Shown here in pieces: positions 1 to 14,416 of a stretch of 64,000 bases of DNA. Numbering within the stretch: the stretch's first letter is position 1; every line of letters starts with the position of its first letter. Location: contig CM032798.1 of assembly GCA_019155185.1 (NCBI GenBank), positions 7,267,501 through 7,331,500 of the forward strand, in the 5' to 3' direction. The notes under the pieces are model-generated. The model did no database searches. It was not told the origin of the DNA and was given only the letters and a program-made list of their open reading frames with translations. The position numbers were made by a program, and so were the translations under genes. The DNA comes from Beaufortia kweichowensis (taxonomy: Eukaryota > Chordata > Actinopteri > Cypriniformes > Gastromyzontidae).

Positions 1-1107
1 AAGACCTGGCTGTCTGTGCTTTCACTAGCTGTAGCGCACCAGTATGAAATAACATGTGAAAAGTGTGACTGGAGATTAGTTCAGGTGTTCACACAAAGCT
101 AAACAATGTAGATGGAGACGTTGGAATTTAATAGAATTTAGGAACGCAATGTTTTTTGTGACATTGAAAATAAAGGCAGTGGGCAGTAAAAGTGTATGTT
201 TTAGGTTCTGTAACTGATCACAGTTTTTGTTTGACATCTTTCCATGTGTAATTTTTAGCCATTACAGAATGAGTGGTGTAATATGTTTTAAAGGAACTTT
301 ATTGCATGCCAACTTTCACTTAAATAGAAAAAAAGCATTTATAATAGTTTTGCATTAAAAAGTCACATTGCAGGATTCTGTCAATGTCATGTGAATGGTT
401 GTTATGTTTTTTTATATGTGAATCCGAAAGACTGGAGGAGCTAAAGGTCTCAGAACACTTAAAGATCTGAGTCAAAAATACCATAAATCACCAGTGAGCT
501 CAGTCAGACCATATTATAATTTTGTGACATATATTATAAGATTTGACAGTGTTGCTAAATGTCCCAAGATGAGGTCACAACAATGGAAAAAATGACTAAT
601 TCGGAGCCAACACTACAGCGAGCGCCGCGACTGTAACGACTCGGTTACGCAAACTTTCCTTTGTGTTACAGTAATGGAAGACACAGAGATCTTCTTAAAA
701 AATTTCCTCGGGCCAGAACGCTAACAAAATAAAATAAGGGAAATGGGAGTGAAGGAATGGAAAAATAAATAAGGGAAGGGTTAGACAAACACAACGGAAG
801 AAGGAAATTTACTAGAAATAAGATGATGTGCAAAATGGAAGATTTTAGCATTTAAAAAAGGATGTGTATGTTGGTTTGCTCATGCACAGAAATGATTTCA
901 TTTTGCTTCTTCTCACGACTTAAAACTTTCAAAGATTATGTAACCCAATATATAATCACATACCTGGAGACTTATTACAAATTCGTTTTAAATAAAAGTC
1001 TAAAAGAAAAGATATTTCTATGTTCATGTATGTTAGAGTATTAATGAAGAACTGTTTTTGTGGGTAAATTGTGAGACAAAGATAGTAATACCAGTAATTT
1101 TTCAACT
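1..1107. other. no gene seen
   Basis: AT-rich sequence with only short chance open frames. A small CpG cluster is present near 602-650. No exon or RNA gene is supported. Confidence 0.6.
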
Positions 1108-1332
1108 CTGTGAGGCCATTTTATGGTCCCAATGAGGAAAACAGCTTATAAATTACACTAAAGGATGTTTATTTTCAAATGTAAAAATGCATTTGGCTTT
1201 GTTTTAGAGTTAGGATTAAGGGTGGGTGAGGGTTGGGGGAAACAATATAGAGCTTGTTACGTTATTAAAGTCATTATGTCTATAGAAAGTGCCCATAAAA
1301 CATGGAAACCCAACATGTGTGTGTGTCGTCAG
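1108..1332 (+). repeat. dispersed teleost repeat copy (GGTCCC...CATAAAACATGG type)
   Basis: The sequence runs from TTTATGGTCCCAATGAGGAA through a GGTT/GGGT-rich centre (AGGATTAAGGGTGGGTGAGG) to GCCCATAAAACATGGAAACC and a short TG run. From memory this layout is a very common dispersed repeat in fish genomes. Its family name and boundaries were not checked. Confidence 0.55.
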
Positions 1333-2427
1333 TCTCTTTCCAACTCCTCCACTCCATCACTGCCTAATGTAGATCCCCACCCCATCAAATAACACTACCT
1401 TTCCTTCACTCACACTAATTATAGCTCTTCGTGTACACACATACAGCACACTTCTTCTGTGCCCTGAGGAGAGAGCCAAACCTCCATGAGTATTTTTAGA
1501 CTCTCCGATTAGCAGGCCAATTTTGATGGAAAGCATGAAAAAATGAGCTTTCTTGGACTGGGAATGAAGTGAAGACGGATGGTAATCAGGGAGTGAATAT
1601 CAGATTTTTTTTTCAACAAAGACACACATTGTGCAAACACATCATCAAACAAGAGGCAGGGGACAGAGTGGTTTATGAGGTTTTTTTTCTCTGTCACTGT
1701 TTGCGGTCTTATGACTGTTTGGCTATTGTGTATCTGTGTGAAAATGAGTGAGAGAATGCAAACGGACACAAAAAGCTGTACTGTCTTGCCTGCTGAATCA
1801 CTGGTTACATATCTCCCTGGATCCCGTGGGTCAGATGCCCAGCAGAAGGGTCTGGAAGTGGATCAGGGGGAGCTGAAAGGCTCCATAGAGCAGCGGAGAG
1901 AGGCTGTGTTGGTTGGAGCCAGAGCCCATTGAGAAGCTCAGCTGACCCCACACAGTCAGACAGCCGGGCTCTCCTGCCCTTAACACACGTCTGGGTCACG
2001 CCAACACCTGATACCGGCACAATGCCTCTCTCTGTTACTGCCAGATTGGGTTTCTCTGTGTGTGTGCGCATTAGTTTGCTGGGTTACTCAGCCATTTCCT
2101 GAGCCCTGTCAACTCGTGTGTGTGCGTATTAATATAGTGTATGATTAGATCTGTGTATATGTGCTGTATTTATACTAGATGCTATAAATGGAGCAAAGCA
2201 TCAGCTGTGACAAATCGTTTGGATTCAGGCTCTGTCTTATCATCCAAAGATAGAAAGATTGATACATATACAGCGAGTCAGAGATGAGAGACGGCATCTA
2301 ATCATTAATCACCTAAAAAGGCCTACACTTCTATTTTCCGCTGCCGTGAGAAGACGTTCTCCAGACTCTTGGAGTGACATAAACTATTTTCCCCACTATG
2401 TGCATCCAAATTTTCTGAGAGAGGGAG

Positions 2428-2499
<72 letters not shown>

Positions 2500-4429
2500 A
2501 GTTCAGGCCTCCATCCAGACACTCATTACAGTAACTGCCATCTCTCTCTCCTGCTTGTTCCACTTTTCTGTTCTCTACTTTTGCACAGAACTCTTAAACC
2601 ACTGCCAATGCCAATCAGGGACCATCTCTCTAGTCCAACCCCATTTCACACACACCAAAGGCAAAAAATTCTGAATAAACTTGCACATTTTCATCCTGCC
2701 TGCACCCTTTTGGCTGCCTGTTGAACAGCAGGTGTCCTATCAACATAAGTGAGCTCTGCATTTACTACGGATTAGGCCAGAGGGGCAAAGGATGTTCCCG
2801 GGTAAGATTCACTCGAATCCAGGCCAGTGGATTAGCTTTCTTTCTACTGGATTGCATGGTGGCTCTGGTCTGGGCCCAATGTTATTTTTCCTCCTCTGGG
2901 GTTAGGAGGTGAAAGCTGGGTCAGTCTTGTCCAGCTTATTATCCTGACTCATGCTTGTGCTGAGAGTATTAAAAAGGAGAGGACATTTTAGGACACAGTC
3001 AAGTCATTGTGTGGATACTTAAATGCAGGTGACACAACAAAGGAGAAGGACGATAAATGTGTAAAAGACACAAGTGCAAAAATGTGAAAGAGATTCAACG
3101 AAATTGGCAAAATGAAACTATGTCAGAAAGAGAATGTATAGGGGATATGCTTCTTATGTATGAAAGTGCATGTGTCCTATCGCCAGCTATACAGTTATGG
3201 TATAATCGGTAAGTAAAGCAATTTTTCAACCGCAATGAATCATTATAATCATCATTTTAATAATGTATGTGATAATGATGAATGATATCCAGAACAATGA
3301 GTTAAACTAACACATTTCTGGTTTTGTGTAGATTAAGAAGTACTTAAGCCTTACTAATGGGGCTCTGGGGATACATCGAAAAACACTGAGCTGTATGTTT
3401 GTTGTGATAAAAGACAGTGACACACTGCTGAAGAGGGAATATGTTATGCTTTCAGTAAATTAGCAACACCAGAATGTCTTTTCCTTTTTTTTACTAACCA
3501 TACAGCCACCTGTATGGTCAAGTTTTACTGTCTATGTTTCTACCTCCCTCTCTCATTCTCTGCCCTCCCAACTCACACCAGTGCAGCCAACCAATCACAC
3601 GCCTCAGACTGCCTGGGTCTTAACCAATCAGCTTGTCGTTGCTAAATTGAAGTCACATCTATACCCTGTCCATGAGTCTCTAGGCACTATAATCCAATTC
3701 TAAAGAGAGACTGCGAGTGGCTAATTGAAGTGCATCATAATTAAAAACAAAGGTTTGAAATGCATGATGGGAATGTTTATTTTAGAAATAACAAATGTTT
3801 AGCATGGTTTCTTAATTAGCCTGAATGAATAGATTTCATACCCAGTCATGCAATAGTTATTTGCAAGCACTTCAGGAATGGTGGACATTTATTTTGGTAG
3901 CTGAGTATTGATGTGGTACAACACCTACAGTACAAGTATGTCAAAAGTACATTTATCAAAAGGTAACACTGTAACACAACATTCAAAGAAAAAGGTGTCC
4001 ATACATTTGTTTCTTCTAATAAATTACATAAATTGAAAGGAGAGACATCAATTTCTGAGCTGACCACTGGAGTGACTCAGTTTTTGCTTTCCTGCTTTTC
4101 TCAATATGCACAATTTCTCTAGATTCAATCTTTAAAGTATGGTTTCTTATACCAATGCTATGCTGATCAGTTTTGGGTGTAATGGAAAACATAAGTCATT
4201 TATTACTGTAATTAAATTGCTTGGCCCTGAAAAAATAGCATTAGGTATTACTGTCACTTTTTAGGTCATTTATTTATGACATACCTTCATTACGTACAGT
4301 GTATACTTTTGACAACTCTGTATGAAACAATTTGGAATTTAAAATAGATGTAAAACGTTTTAAAATGTATAAATGTTAGAATTTCGTTTTTGTTTAAATC
4401 ATTTTGTTAGTGTAATGTTTACAGTTTGT
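1333..4429. other. non-coding, with GA microsatellite and GC-richer patches
   Basis: No exon recognised. It includes a GC-richer unique stretch about 1780-2020, the GA tract at 2415-2502, and two CCAATCA boxes at 3591-3597 and 3624-3630. The rest is AT-rich. Confidence 0.55.
2415..2502. repeat. (GA)n microsatellite
   Basis: Nearly pure GA dinucleotide run with two GGAGAG interruptions. Confidence 0.97.
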
Positions 4430-4632
4430 TACAGGTAATGTTAAATTTAAGTTAATTTTAACTATTTTGTTTTATTATGTAATTTATATGCATTTATAAT
4501 TGTAATGATCATTTATATCATTTACATTAGCAATGCAAAGTAATGCAAATGCAAAGTAATGAGTTATGCAAAGTCAGTATTTAAATACAATTAGTAACTG
4601 ATTACTTTTTAAAATAACTTACCCAACACTGA
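4430..4632 (+). repeat. degraded DNA-transposon fragment ending ACTTACCCAACACTG
   Basis: An AT-rich stretch ends in GTAACTGATTAC then ACTTACCCAACACTG, a terminus seen on many non-autonomous fish DNA elements. The left end is not clear. Confidence 0.4.
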
Positions 4633-4764
4633 TGCTGATGACACAGCGTCATTCCAGATACTGTCTCTGCTTGCCTGCAAGACCTCTCAGCCTAAATGAA
4701 AGAACAACACATTTAACTCATGGAACTCCTGGTATTCCCAACTTCACATGTTCAACTTGGCTCT

Positions 4765-5420
4765 TAAAGGGGTCCTAATATGCCCTTTTAAGTCTTTGCT
4801 AGAATATATTTTTATGCTTAACTGTTAAAACCGTTTTCACACATTTTACATTATTGCAGCACCAATATTCTCACCTCTCTTAAACACAATGTTTCTTCTG
4901 GACTCTATATGAAGCACCTTCTTTCTAAAGTGCCCAAAAAGTTCTCTCTTTGTTTAAGCATGCACCTCCTGTGCAGTTTTTTCCTACTATGGCAAGGGAT
5001 AGGACACCACATCAACCCCCAGTTTGCCTTCCATTTGGTTTATTCAAATTCAAGGTTTGTGAACCCATGAACCCGGGAAGTACCTCATTGTAGCCCATTC
5101 TTCTTGTAGCTTTTAACAAGCGATTTCTGTTAAAGAGAATATCTCCCTTTGCATTAAGCTTTGCAGATCTTTTTTATGCTCAAAGAGCAACATTACATTG
5201 AAAACAAATACTCTGGTGTAATGAGCTACCAGCCTCCAGCTCTGCCTATCAAAACCTTCAACACATACAGTAGCTAAAGATGTTGTTTCTAATATTTAAT
5301 AAGCCTTCTGGGTTGAACTTTCCTGTGAACTTGCAAGCTTACCACTACAACACCTCTTGATTCTCCTGTCATGTTCTCTGAAGATTTTCAACTTCAAAAA
5401 CAGGGCACTAATAAGACCCA
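4765..5420. repeat. possible degraded DNA-element copy
   Basis: It opens with AAAGGGGTCCTAATATGCCC and carries GGGCACTAATAAGACCCAAG near its right end, resembling the ends of a common teleost element (GGGGTCCTATTATGC type). The interior is diverged and no terminal match could be confirmed. Confidence 0.35.
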
Positions 5421-6998
5421 AGGAACAGCTGTTATGTTTCTTATACCATCAAAGGGAATATTAAATTAGGCTTGTGAAATTCTGCTTTGTGGTGCCCTTT
5501 TCACCTTTATAGAAGATGGTGACCTTGAAAGAACCTTTTATTGACAAAAACTGAGAAGAAATCGAAGATTCACAACATATACAGAATCATAAATATACTT
5601 CTTGGCTTATGGCGAAGATATACTTTCTCTGGATAATGTCAATATTATAGGCATGTCAGTTAAACAAATTAGAAATTAAGTAGCTTAACTCATTCATATT
5701 CTATCCAGATGAGGCTTTGATCAGGGTTCATGTAGAGGACATGAAGAGCGCCTCAATAGAAGGGCAATTATTTTGGTAATGCCCCCTGGTGGAGTGAGTG
5801 CAGAAGGCCTCACATCACGGGGTCTTCTTCATTAGCTCAGTAACTCTAACTAACTCTGGGTCAGCTCAGCCAAGAGAAATTAAAAAATTCATGAGGCTGT
5901 TATGAAGATGAACAACTGACACTGGCGACAAGCCAGACTGTGTCTCTTGTTGATCGTCCTCCTTCCCGCTCACCTCTCTGCCCTCTTTGGCAGTGTTCAG
6001 AACTAAATAAAGGTCCACAGGTAACCCCTCTGTGCTTCTACCTGTTTCTAGATGAAAACCTGTTCTTGTGATGTTGCTTCATGCTCTGTTTTCTAGTTGG
6101 CACTGGTATCTGAAGTAACAGCGCCCTGCCAGGCCTTGGACAGGGGCCTGGTGTTTAAAATGCACGCTTGGAGCCCGGGTCCCCCCACGGATCTTGACAG
6201 CTAGCCGTCTGGGCCACAGTCAACTAGAGTTCAGCCCTTTGAAAAGTGCTGGCAAGGGATTGGACGACTTCCTGCCACACAGAGATGAATGAGGCCAGTA
6301 TGTCTCTCTGACTCCACTCGGAAAGACAGAGGAGAGTGTCAAAAGAACAGTGCAGAGGACTTCATGGGCAACACCTGCCAGGAGTTTGGCATCAGTCCGA
6401 CCCAAATGTGCTCAGGCTCAAACTAAGGGAGAGGCAGAGATTCAACTTGAGATTAAAGTTTAATTCACACCATAACATAAAGAATCAACTTTAAAAACTT
6501 TAAACAGACAGTACAAAGGCCTCATTTTACATAGGAATAAGCACAGATTCAAGCACAGAAATCAACTTTTACATGTGATTTATGAAACATTAACATGCCG
6601 CTAAATCCATTATAGGAATGATTAAATGTTGATAAATGTGGCAACTGAAAAGAATATTTAAATATCACTTTAAGAAGTCTTGCGCCTAAACACAGAGAAT
6701 CTCAACCCAGCCAGGAGAAGAAACTTCTTCATGGAGGTTAAAACTTTGATCTTTGAAGTTAAATCAAACCATCCTGTGTTATTTGACAGCTTGAAAAGTA
6801 GAATAAAAGAAAGTCTGGAAATACAGTCTAGAGTGAGAAATTAATCTTATATCAAGCACACCTATTAACCTCAGAATTTCAAATAATTTAAACATGCGAT
6901 TTAAACAAGTATTTAATATAAGAAGTTACTTTATTTTAATATAGCATTATTATTGTTATTATTATTATTATTAACTAATATTATAATTGTTATTAATA
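5421..6998. other. no gene seen; GC-richer patch at about 6110-6420
   Basis: Mostly unique AT-rich DNA. The 6110-6420 patch is clearly richer in GC and lacks obvious repeats, but its open frames show no splice-flanked coding pattern. Confidence 0.5.
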
Positions 6999-7297
6999 TT
7001 AACCTCTTAACTGTTACTTCACATATTGAGTATAAACATGAAAATGCACTGAACTACAATGTTTATTTTAGATTTTTTTAAAAATAATTTTAGATATTGT
7101 ATTTTTTTATTTTATGTGTTTTTCAAATAACATTGTTTATGTTTCATGTTATGAAATTTGCCAATATTTATTGTTAGACCTTCCCATTAATATATCATTT
7201 GTCATGATTAGATTAGAATTCAACTATAAAATTTCAAAGTGAATAGTCATATAACATCAGTAATCCACCTGTGGAACGGTGACAGTTAACAGGTTAA
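6999..7297 (-). mobile_element. TTAA-flanked MITE, copy A
   Basis: It is bounded by TTAA at 6999-7002 and 7294-7297. The right end reads TGACAGTTAACAGG before TTAA and the left end CCTCTTAACTGTTAC after TTAA, forming an imperfect terminal inverted repeat. Its reverse complement matches copy B at 14417. The TTAA target and CCTGTTAACTGTCA ends suggest a non-autonomous piggyBac-like element (inference). Confidence 0.75.
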
Positions 7298-10200
7298 GTA
7301 TAACCTCTTCCAAATTTACTTGATTTTACTAACATTTTCATATTTACTCATTATACTAATTCGAGGTTGTATCTGGTTAGGACACGAACTAAACTGCTTG
7401 TTACAATAGAAAAAAAACTATTGACCTGCTGTAAGTTGTTGTACATAATATTATATTCCCTTCAATTGCTTTTAATTTGTGTCCTAGGACAAGAATTGTC
7501 TGAGGCTTACACAATAATTAGGAATGCAGCTCAGAATAAACTAACACATAAACACTCAATACACCTACACAAGCTTTTGTATCTGGATAGCACATCCACC
7601 TTCACATGCTACTGTATGAGACAATGTGTTCTCAATTATGCGTCTTTGGTTGATCATATCATGCATTTCACAAACTGACTCTCATAAATTATAGCACATA
7701 AAAAAACTCATTACCAGCTTTCCGATTCATTGCATGACTCACTGTTAATAAAAATTCAATCGAAAGGACAGACTCAAAACCTGCTGTTTCGACACACTGT
7801 CACTATTAATTGATGCTTCATGTTTTGGAGAAGGAGGGAGGTTGTTTTGTGGTGGCACGGATTACTTCAACTGTTAGTATTTCAGGCTATGATTGGTACA
7901 TCTATTTCTTAGAGATTCCATAGGTGGTGCCTTAACCATATATTGACCCCCACAGTTCCTTAAACATGTACTATTAACAACACCACTCCATGACCCATTT
8001 CCTAACCAGCATGTGATAAAAATAGCTGCAGATGGAGCTGCATATAATAGATTTAAAAGCACATTAGTTCAGCCATGAAATAAGGTGGCTTGGCTCCGAG
8101 TTGGCCACACTTCAGAGGAAAAGCCATATCTCTTGTTGCAATGTGATTCATACCTTCCACTGCTGGGATAACCACAAATTAGGAATGTTCAGGAAAGCAC
8201 ACAAGAGTCCAGTGAAATCCATAGAGGTCAATTAAGTAAAAGGTAATTATTTCTCTATTAAATGCACAGGTAGCCAAAATCCTGGAGCTTAGTGATGGCA
8301 TTGCTCCAATGTTATCAAAGCTCACATGGGAAACAATGAAGAAACGGGATGGCTCTTAATCACTGGAGAAAGGTTCTTGGACAGAAACCAGTTCCTTCTC
8401 ACAGCTGGTCCAGAGCTTGAAGCGTTGATGTTTTACTACTACATCTATTGATCCCAATGATGCTAGAATTTGATCCAGCCATATTACAACACTAACTAAA
8501 CATAACATCAAAACAAAATGCTAAAACTATAAAATCGTCAAAAGTCATCATTTATTTATCTTCAAAATCTGTGTGGAACACAATAAGAATGTTATCTTCT
8601 TTCATGTTCTGCAGGAGAAAGAAAGTGAAATAGAAACTTTTTGCCAATTGTATTTTTCTCTACTAATTTGCATGCTGAATTTTGCTTTTGCACTTCTTTG
8701 TCTTTTTGTTTATATACAAATGGTTAATACAAATCTAAAATATTTCTCATGCTAACAAAGTGAAAGGCAAGCAAAGGAGTTGACTGGGAGTGGGCGAGTG
8801 AGATGCACTTCTGCGGTTTCGATTGTAGATGTTATTTTCTCTCTCAAAGCTCTTTTACTGCAGATCTCTACAGTTACATTCCCCGCAGCTCTTAAGCAGC
8901 CACATGTGTTTCCATTTAAATCCACAGTTACTGCGTCTGTAATTGCTACTGAATAATTAGTTCAGGGTGTTGACAGAAAAGCAATACATACCACAGCAAT
9001 AAGACTAAGTTGTAAAGCAAGGTTGTGGTTAGGAGAGACTAGAGATATCTCTAACCCTGCGTTCACCGAGACATGCATTTCAGTACATGCTAATACGGAG
9101 GGGGTCGACGGAGGGGTTAATTAAAATGGATATGGAGGGGGGTTCAATGATGCTCGTCTTTTATAGGCAGTAAAAAAACACACGTGCCGTTATATTTATG
9201 CTGAGCAAAGAAAACTAGGTGGAATTAGAACATGAAATATGTGCGCTTTTTGTGACACTGAGGGGTTTATTTGCATGGAAAAAAATTACAAACTGTTGAC
9301 GTTAGCAATCTGACAAAGCTATGGACTGTAAAAGTTTAGTGCGAATTACATAAACAGTACATTTCTGCCATATTTTTACGATCATTTTTACAGTGGTAGT
9401 TTTACAGTTTATTGGAATTAAATGACAATTGCGACTTTACAGTGAACAGTATGTGTTATATTCAAAATGTTTAACCATAACAGTTACCTCTTGTGCATTT
9501 AAAGAATAAACAGTAAAGTTGAGGTATTATGAAGTTATTATCAAACCTACGACCGAATTACTTTACTTGTGCATACTCATCCTCTCCAAGATCTATGAAT
9601 TAAAACTCAATATCTTGCTTTAAACTCAAAAAAGCCCGTTTTCTTATCATCTCCAGCCAATGCTTGCATCTACGGCGCACTCAGACTTTGCCTTCGGGGC
9701 TTTAGATGAAATAAGACAGTTTATTTTAACAATATCTCACAAGGCTAGGAGTTCATCTGACATAAGGGTGCGATAAGAGCTCACAGCAACTCGTGTGGAT
9801 GATGTCCTGACTGCTCGGACCTCTGAATAACCCTGATGATTATATCAGCTATCATTAACTAGTCAGGGAAGCAATGTAAGCTTAAATAACTCTTCTCTTT
9901 CTCCCTGTGTGTGTTTTATGAGGACTGTCTATTCCAATTAAAACAGCCTACAGTTGCCCCCGTTATTAGACGTTATTATTACTTAATTCAGACGGGAAGT
10001 GCACAGTGTGTCTGTCTGTCACGTCAACCTTTCTAGGTCATCTCCCTCAAAACTGCACTCTTATCAAAGTTACACACAAGACTTTGTCTTTTATCTGAAG
10101 AAGCCGTTCGTCTAGCATGCAGAGCCTCCGTCGTGGCAACAGCTTCTATCTTATTTCACGATTTTAATTATCCCCTAAGAGACTAAAGCAGTTTGTCGCA

Positions 10201-13115
10201 AGCTTGTTACCAATTCCACGGAGGGATCAGATCACTTTCGGATCTCTGTCTCTCTTTCTCACTCTCCCATTCTTGCTCACCCTGTCCAACTCCGACTGAT
10301 TTTCTCTGTCCTGTCAAATTCTCTCCCCTCCGCTTCTCAAATCAATGTCACGCACAAGCAGGCAACTCGGGAGTCAAACTACGGTCACCGTACTTTTCTT
10401 GCATCATTTGAAATTGAATGGGGTTGAAACTTCCAGTGCATTTCATATGCCAGCCTCTCAACTCCATAACTTGATGAGAGTGGGGGGGGGAGAAGTTTCT
10501 TGTTAAATTCTTAAGGAGTTTTTAAAGGGAAAATGGTGCAGATTTGCCGTGTTCAACACACTCAGATTCACCTCAGTCATCATCACAGTCACAGTTAGGG
10601 GTGGAAAGCAAAGTTTTATCCAGTTAACACTATTCTATATCTAATCGTTTTCACCTCACAGGGTTCACTTAACGGTCATCGACATTATAGTAGATGAATA
10701 GGAAAAAATGTTTAAAGGAATGTTACTGTAAGGAAGAATGCAAAATGTGCAAAATTATTCAGACTAACTTCCACCTTATTTGACTAAATGTTTAATTATT
10801 TAATTATTAATATTACCTAATTATTTATATAAAATTAATGAACATTTTTACTGGCAAAGGATTTGTAATCGCTTTATCTCACACAGTAAAGCTATTTTCA
10901 CAACTAATCATGATCAGTATAAACCATTTTTTATCGTAAACAAGTGCAATGTACAGTAGAAGGGTGTTTTTACAATAATAATTAGCTTACTTTAACCCTT
11001 GTGTAATACAAAACTCTATACTGTAACTTAATTTTCTTTGAAAAGAACCCTTTTATAGTCTTTGAGGGCTTTATGGATGACTGTTTTCAATCTGATTGAA
11101 AAGGTTAAAAAAACTTTTTCTCTTTAATAACCATCAACATCATATATGGTTTAAAAGCCACCAAAAGCATTCTGTAAGTGCTCCAGTGGTCAATTTGGCA
11201 TCATTTGAGTAAATAATGTACAACATTGTGCTATGAGGTCACATTACACAGAACAAACCTGGTATACAACAACAATAACAGGACCGTCCCAAAAAAGATA
11301 GCAGAATCAATGCAGAATCAAGTCTATAAATACACCTTTGTGTTCACATCCTAATTGCCCCAGCACGTTGACTTTTGCATGAATCATTTGATTAGTTTTG
11401 TTCAATACAAAAACACGGTCATTATGTATTAAACATGACAAGGAATCAATGGAGATGGATGCTGGTGTGCTGTGGCTGGACATTAAGGATAATCTCAAAT
11501 GCAGACTGCTCATAAATCACTGATAGATTTGATAATCAAATTAAAGTTATGCACGGATCAATTCAAACTTTGTTTAGGGGTAATAAAGGGTCTCAATGGC
11601 TAATCATCTCTAAGGGTAAAAGGCCACTGATTAAGATTGTGTGTGTGTTGGAATTGCAAAAGCATCACTGTAATTTAAACCTGTACTGTAGGTTTAAACT
11701 AAGTTTGCAACTGCATAGCAAACATCCACAATGCTCTACAGAAAATGCAAAAGTTTTGTTCGATCTGGCTAAAGTGAGCATCTTAATTCATTTTTTATGC
11801 AAATCAAGAACACACAAATAGCCAGGAGAGCAGACAAAGAACAGCACATTATTGATGGGGAAGACATTAATGTACCTTAAGGACTCTCTTTCTTAACGAG
11901 CACAATTGTTTTCTAATTTGCTTTTTGCCTACACAGGCATCGTAGCCATTTTTTACCATCCTCCCAAGACAGAGAAGGCAGTGGATACATGATTTAATGA
12001 GATTTATCTCTTACTTACCCTGCTGCTGTGCAGTCTCAACAGTGGCAGTTACAGTACGGTGGAACAGTAAACCATCCCCGGACAATTCTTTGACAGGTCT
12101 AAGGGTTCTGGCTTACTCTCCTGGTAAGAACGGAAAGAGAAGGATACATTAGATGAGGATACATCACACTCCACACAAACCCAATGGCATGTCCTATTAA
12201 CAATGCAAGAAAAAAGGTGACTACAGTCATCTTAATTACAAAAACTGGTAGACTGTCACTGAGTATCTCTGCTGCAATTTTGTCTGTGGTTAATTAAGAG
12301 TCTCAAGCCTTGGGCAAACCAAAAGATGTCATTAGGTATGAAATGACATGTAGAATCAGCTTGTTAGAATACATGAAAGAGTGTAATTGCTAAATGTCAA
12401 AGAGATCGACCGTAATTATCAAATATGATCATAAAGATATTTGCAAATGCAGAATTATACGTTGCACCAACGTTGTTAATACTGGATTTGCCCCAAGCAT
12501 GCAGATTTTTTTTTTTAATCAAGACTGAAGAAACTGTTTTTGAAAGTGCTTGTTTTGAACTTTCATGGTATTCTGTGTTAGTACAGTATTGTTAAGCGCT
12601 AATAAAAAAAGGAAAAGCAAATATTTTTTGCATTTGCATTTGCATTTGTCAAAGATGACAAGCTCCCAGGAGATTTAGCAGGTGTTTTAACATTTGATGC
12701 CTGCCTTCTGAATATTTCCTGTTTCTTCATCTCTGTCAGTTATTCCAGTGCTGATGGAAGAGGTGTGCCTGTGTATTCTCAGCCTCCATAAACATCCTCT
12801 CAGGGATCTGGCAGGATATGTGCGCACACGGCAGACCTCTAAACTGCAGCATACCACACATACCTCACAGAACAGGGCTGCATTGTAACTCGGGAGAAAA
12901 TCAAATACGCAAATTAACGCAAGACCAGTCTTGGCCACTTTTTAGATTTCTGATGTACTTGAATCCACACAGAGCTATATGTTAACACTCTGATACATTG
13001 TGATCTTAACACAAAAAATCTGTATGTGACTGAAGTTGCATTTGGTCTCTTGGTCCCTTTTTCTCTAATTGCTGAGTGTGCAGGCTTGCTTTTGCATCTT
13101 TTTGTCAAATATTAT
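7298..13115. other. intergenic, no gene seen
   Basis: Unique AT-rich sequence with scattered GC-richer patches (about 8760-8980, 9680-10130 and 10180-10420). No exon, RNA gene or clear full repeat was recognised. Confidence 0.5.
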
Positions 13116-13266
13116 TCAAAGAACCATTTCTTTCCCATCTTTTATAGTCTGAAAACCATTTTCCACTACAAAAACATTTATGTAACAGAAAGGTTACAGG
13201 AAGGTTCTTCATATAACCATATAGCTCAATAAAGAACATTATTGGAATCTTTAGTTTTTAGAGTAA
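13116..13266 (+). repeat. copy of a common teleost AAAGAACC-type element
   Basis: CAAAGAACCATTTC, CCACTACAAAAACATTTATG, GGTTCTTCATATAACCATAT and CAATAAAGAACATTATTGG occur in the order typical of a dispersed fish repeat built of AGAACC/GGTTCT modules. Recognised from memory; not checked. Confidence 0.55.
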
Positions 13267-14416
13267 AGGGTCAATTTGTTGCTTGAACATTTCAAGAGGC
13301 TTCAATGTTAAAGGTCTAATGCTTCATCCATGAACTATTATCATTGTTTACCTGAACACAACATTCTAGGAATTAATGTAATTTACAGTACACTGTGTTT
13401 TTTAATGTAAGAATAAACAGCGGTGAGCGCAAGTAGTCTTTTAAGTTATTAAGGCTGGTCTACTATACTAGCTATGAAAGTGACTGAAATGAAAGAAGCA
13501 CAATGGCAGTCTTAAACTTTGACCTTCGAGTGTTGGGTTTTCTTAGACAGCTCTGGTCTTGGCTCATCTTTAGACCCTAAACCGCCTTGTTGGCAGGCGG
13601 ATGTTGGCAGATTTAACTCCAGCCGATTAGCCTCTTAGCTTGTCAGTTGTGTTTGTGTATACCGTGTCAAAGATCTTTAGTAGGATTTTGATTGTTGCAA
13701 TGTACCAGTAATACTGTACTTATAGTCTTAAGGAAAGATTGTGCTGCTCGTTACGGTACATCTGAACTTTGCTTTGTCACATTCTACACCTGACATGTTT
13801 GTACAAGTACCCAGGAATCTTTCCATGTGACATGAATATACAAATAAAGGACAGTACGGCTATTCTACGCGGCAGTAAGGGTCCATATTATGATCTCAGT
13901 GGTCCGCTGGGTATAATAAAGCACAATAAGTGTTTCTATTATTCGCCTTTAATCATTTGATTTATTTACAGCAAAATGTCCTGGATGCTCTGTTACATAA
14001 AAATGAAAGTGAATGGTGACCATGGCTGTCAAACAAATGTTTTTCAGTGAATAATAACTGAAATTTTGTTGGTTAGTTGGTACATATGTACTTCCTTGAT
14101 GAAGCTTTTGTGGTGTTTCTTTGTCATTTTTTGAGCTTCACAGTCTCTGATCTCCTTTAACTTCCATTGTTTGGAACAGAGTAGCTTAAGGAATATTGAT
14201 ATCTTTTAGGTTATTTTAAACCAATGACTGGTTTTGTCTGTATTTTACCCAACCATGTCAATATTTATAGAGTGCACAGAAACATTATGCCATAATTTTC
14301 GGTGAACAATACCTTTAAGACTCATTAAAGTTGCCATCAATTTAAAAATTATATTTTAAAAAGCAAAACCTATCAACCTATCTTTATTTCTCTATTTCTT
14401 TGTTTTCCATTGGAGT
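13267..14416. other. intergenic, no gene seen
   Basis: No exon, RNA gene or clear repeat recognised. Confidence 0.5.

Noticed and set aside
2259..2534. Open frame through the GA repeat with an Arg/Glu repeat
   Set aside because: It is translation of a microsatellite; no coding support.
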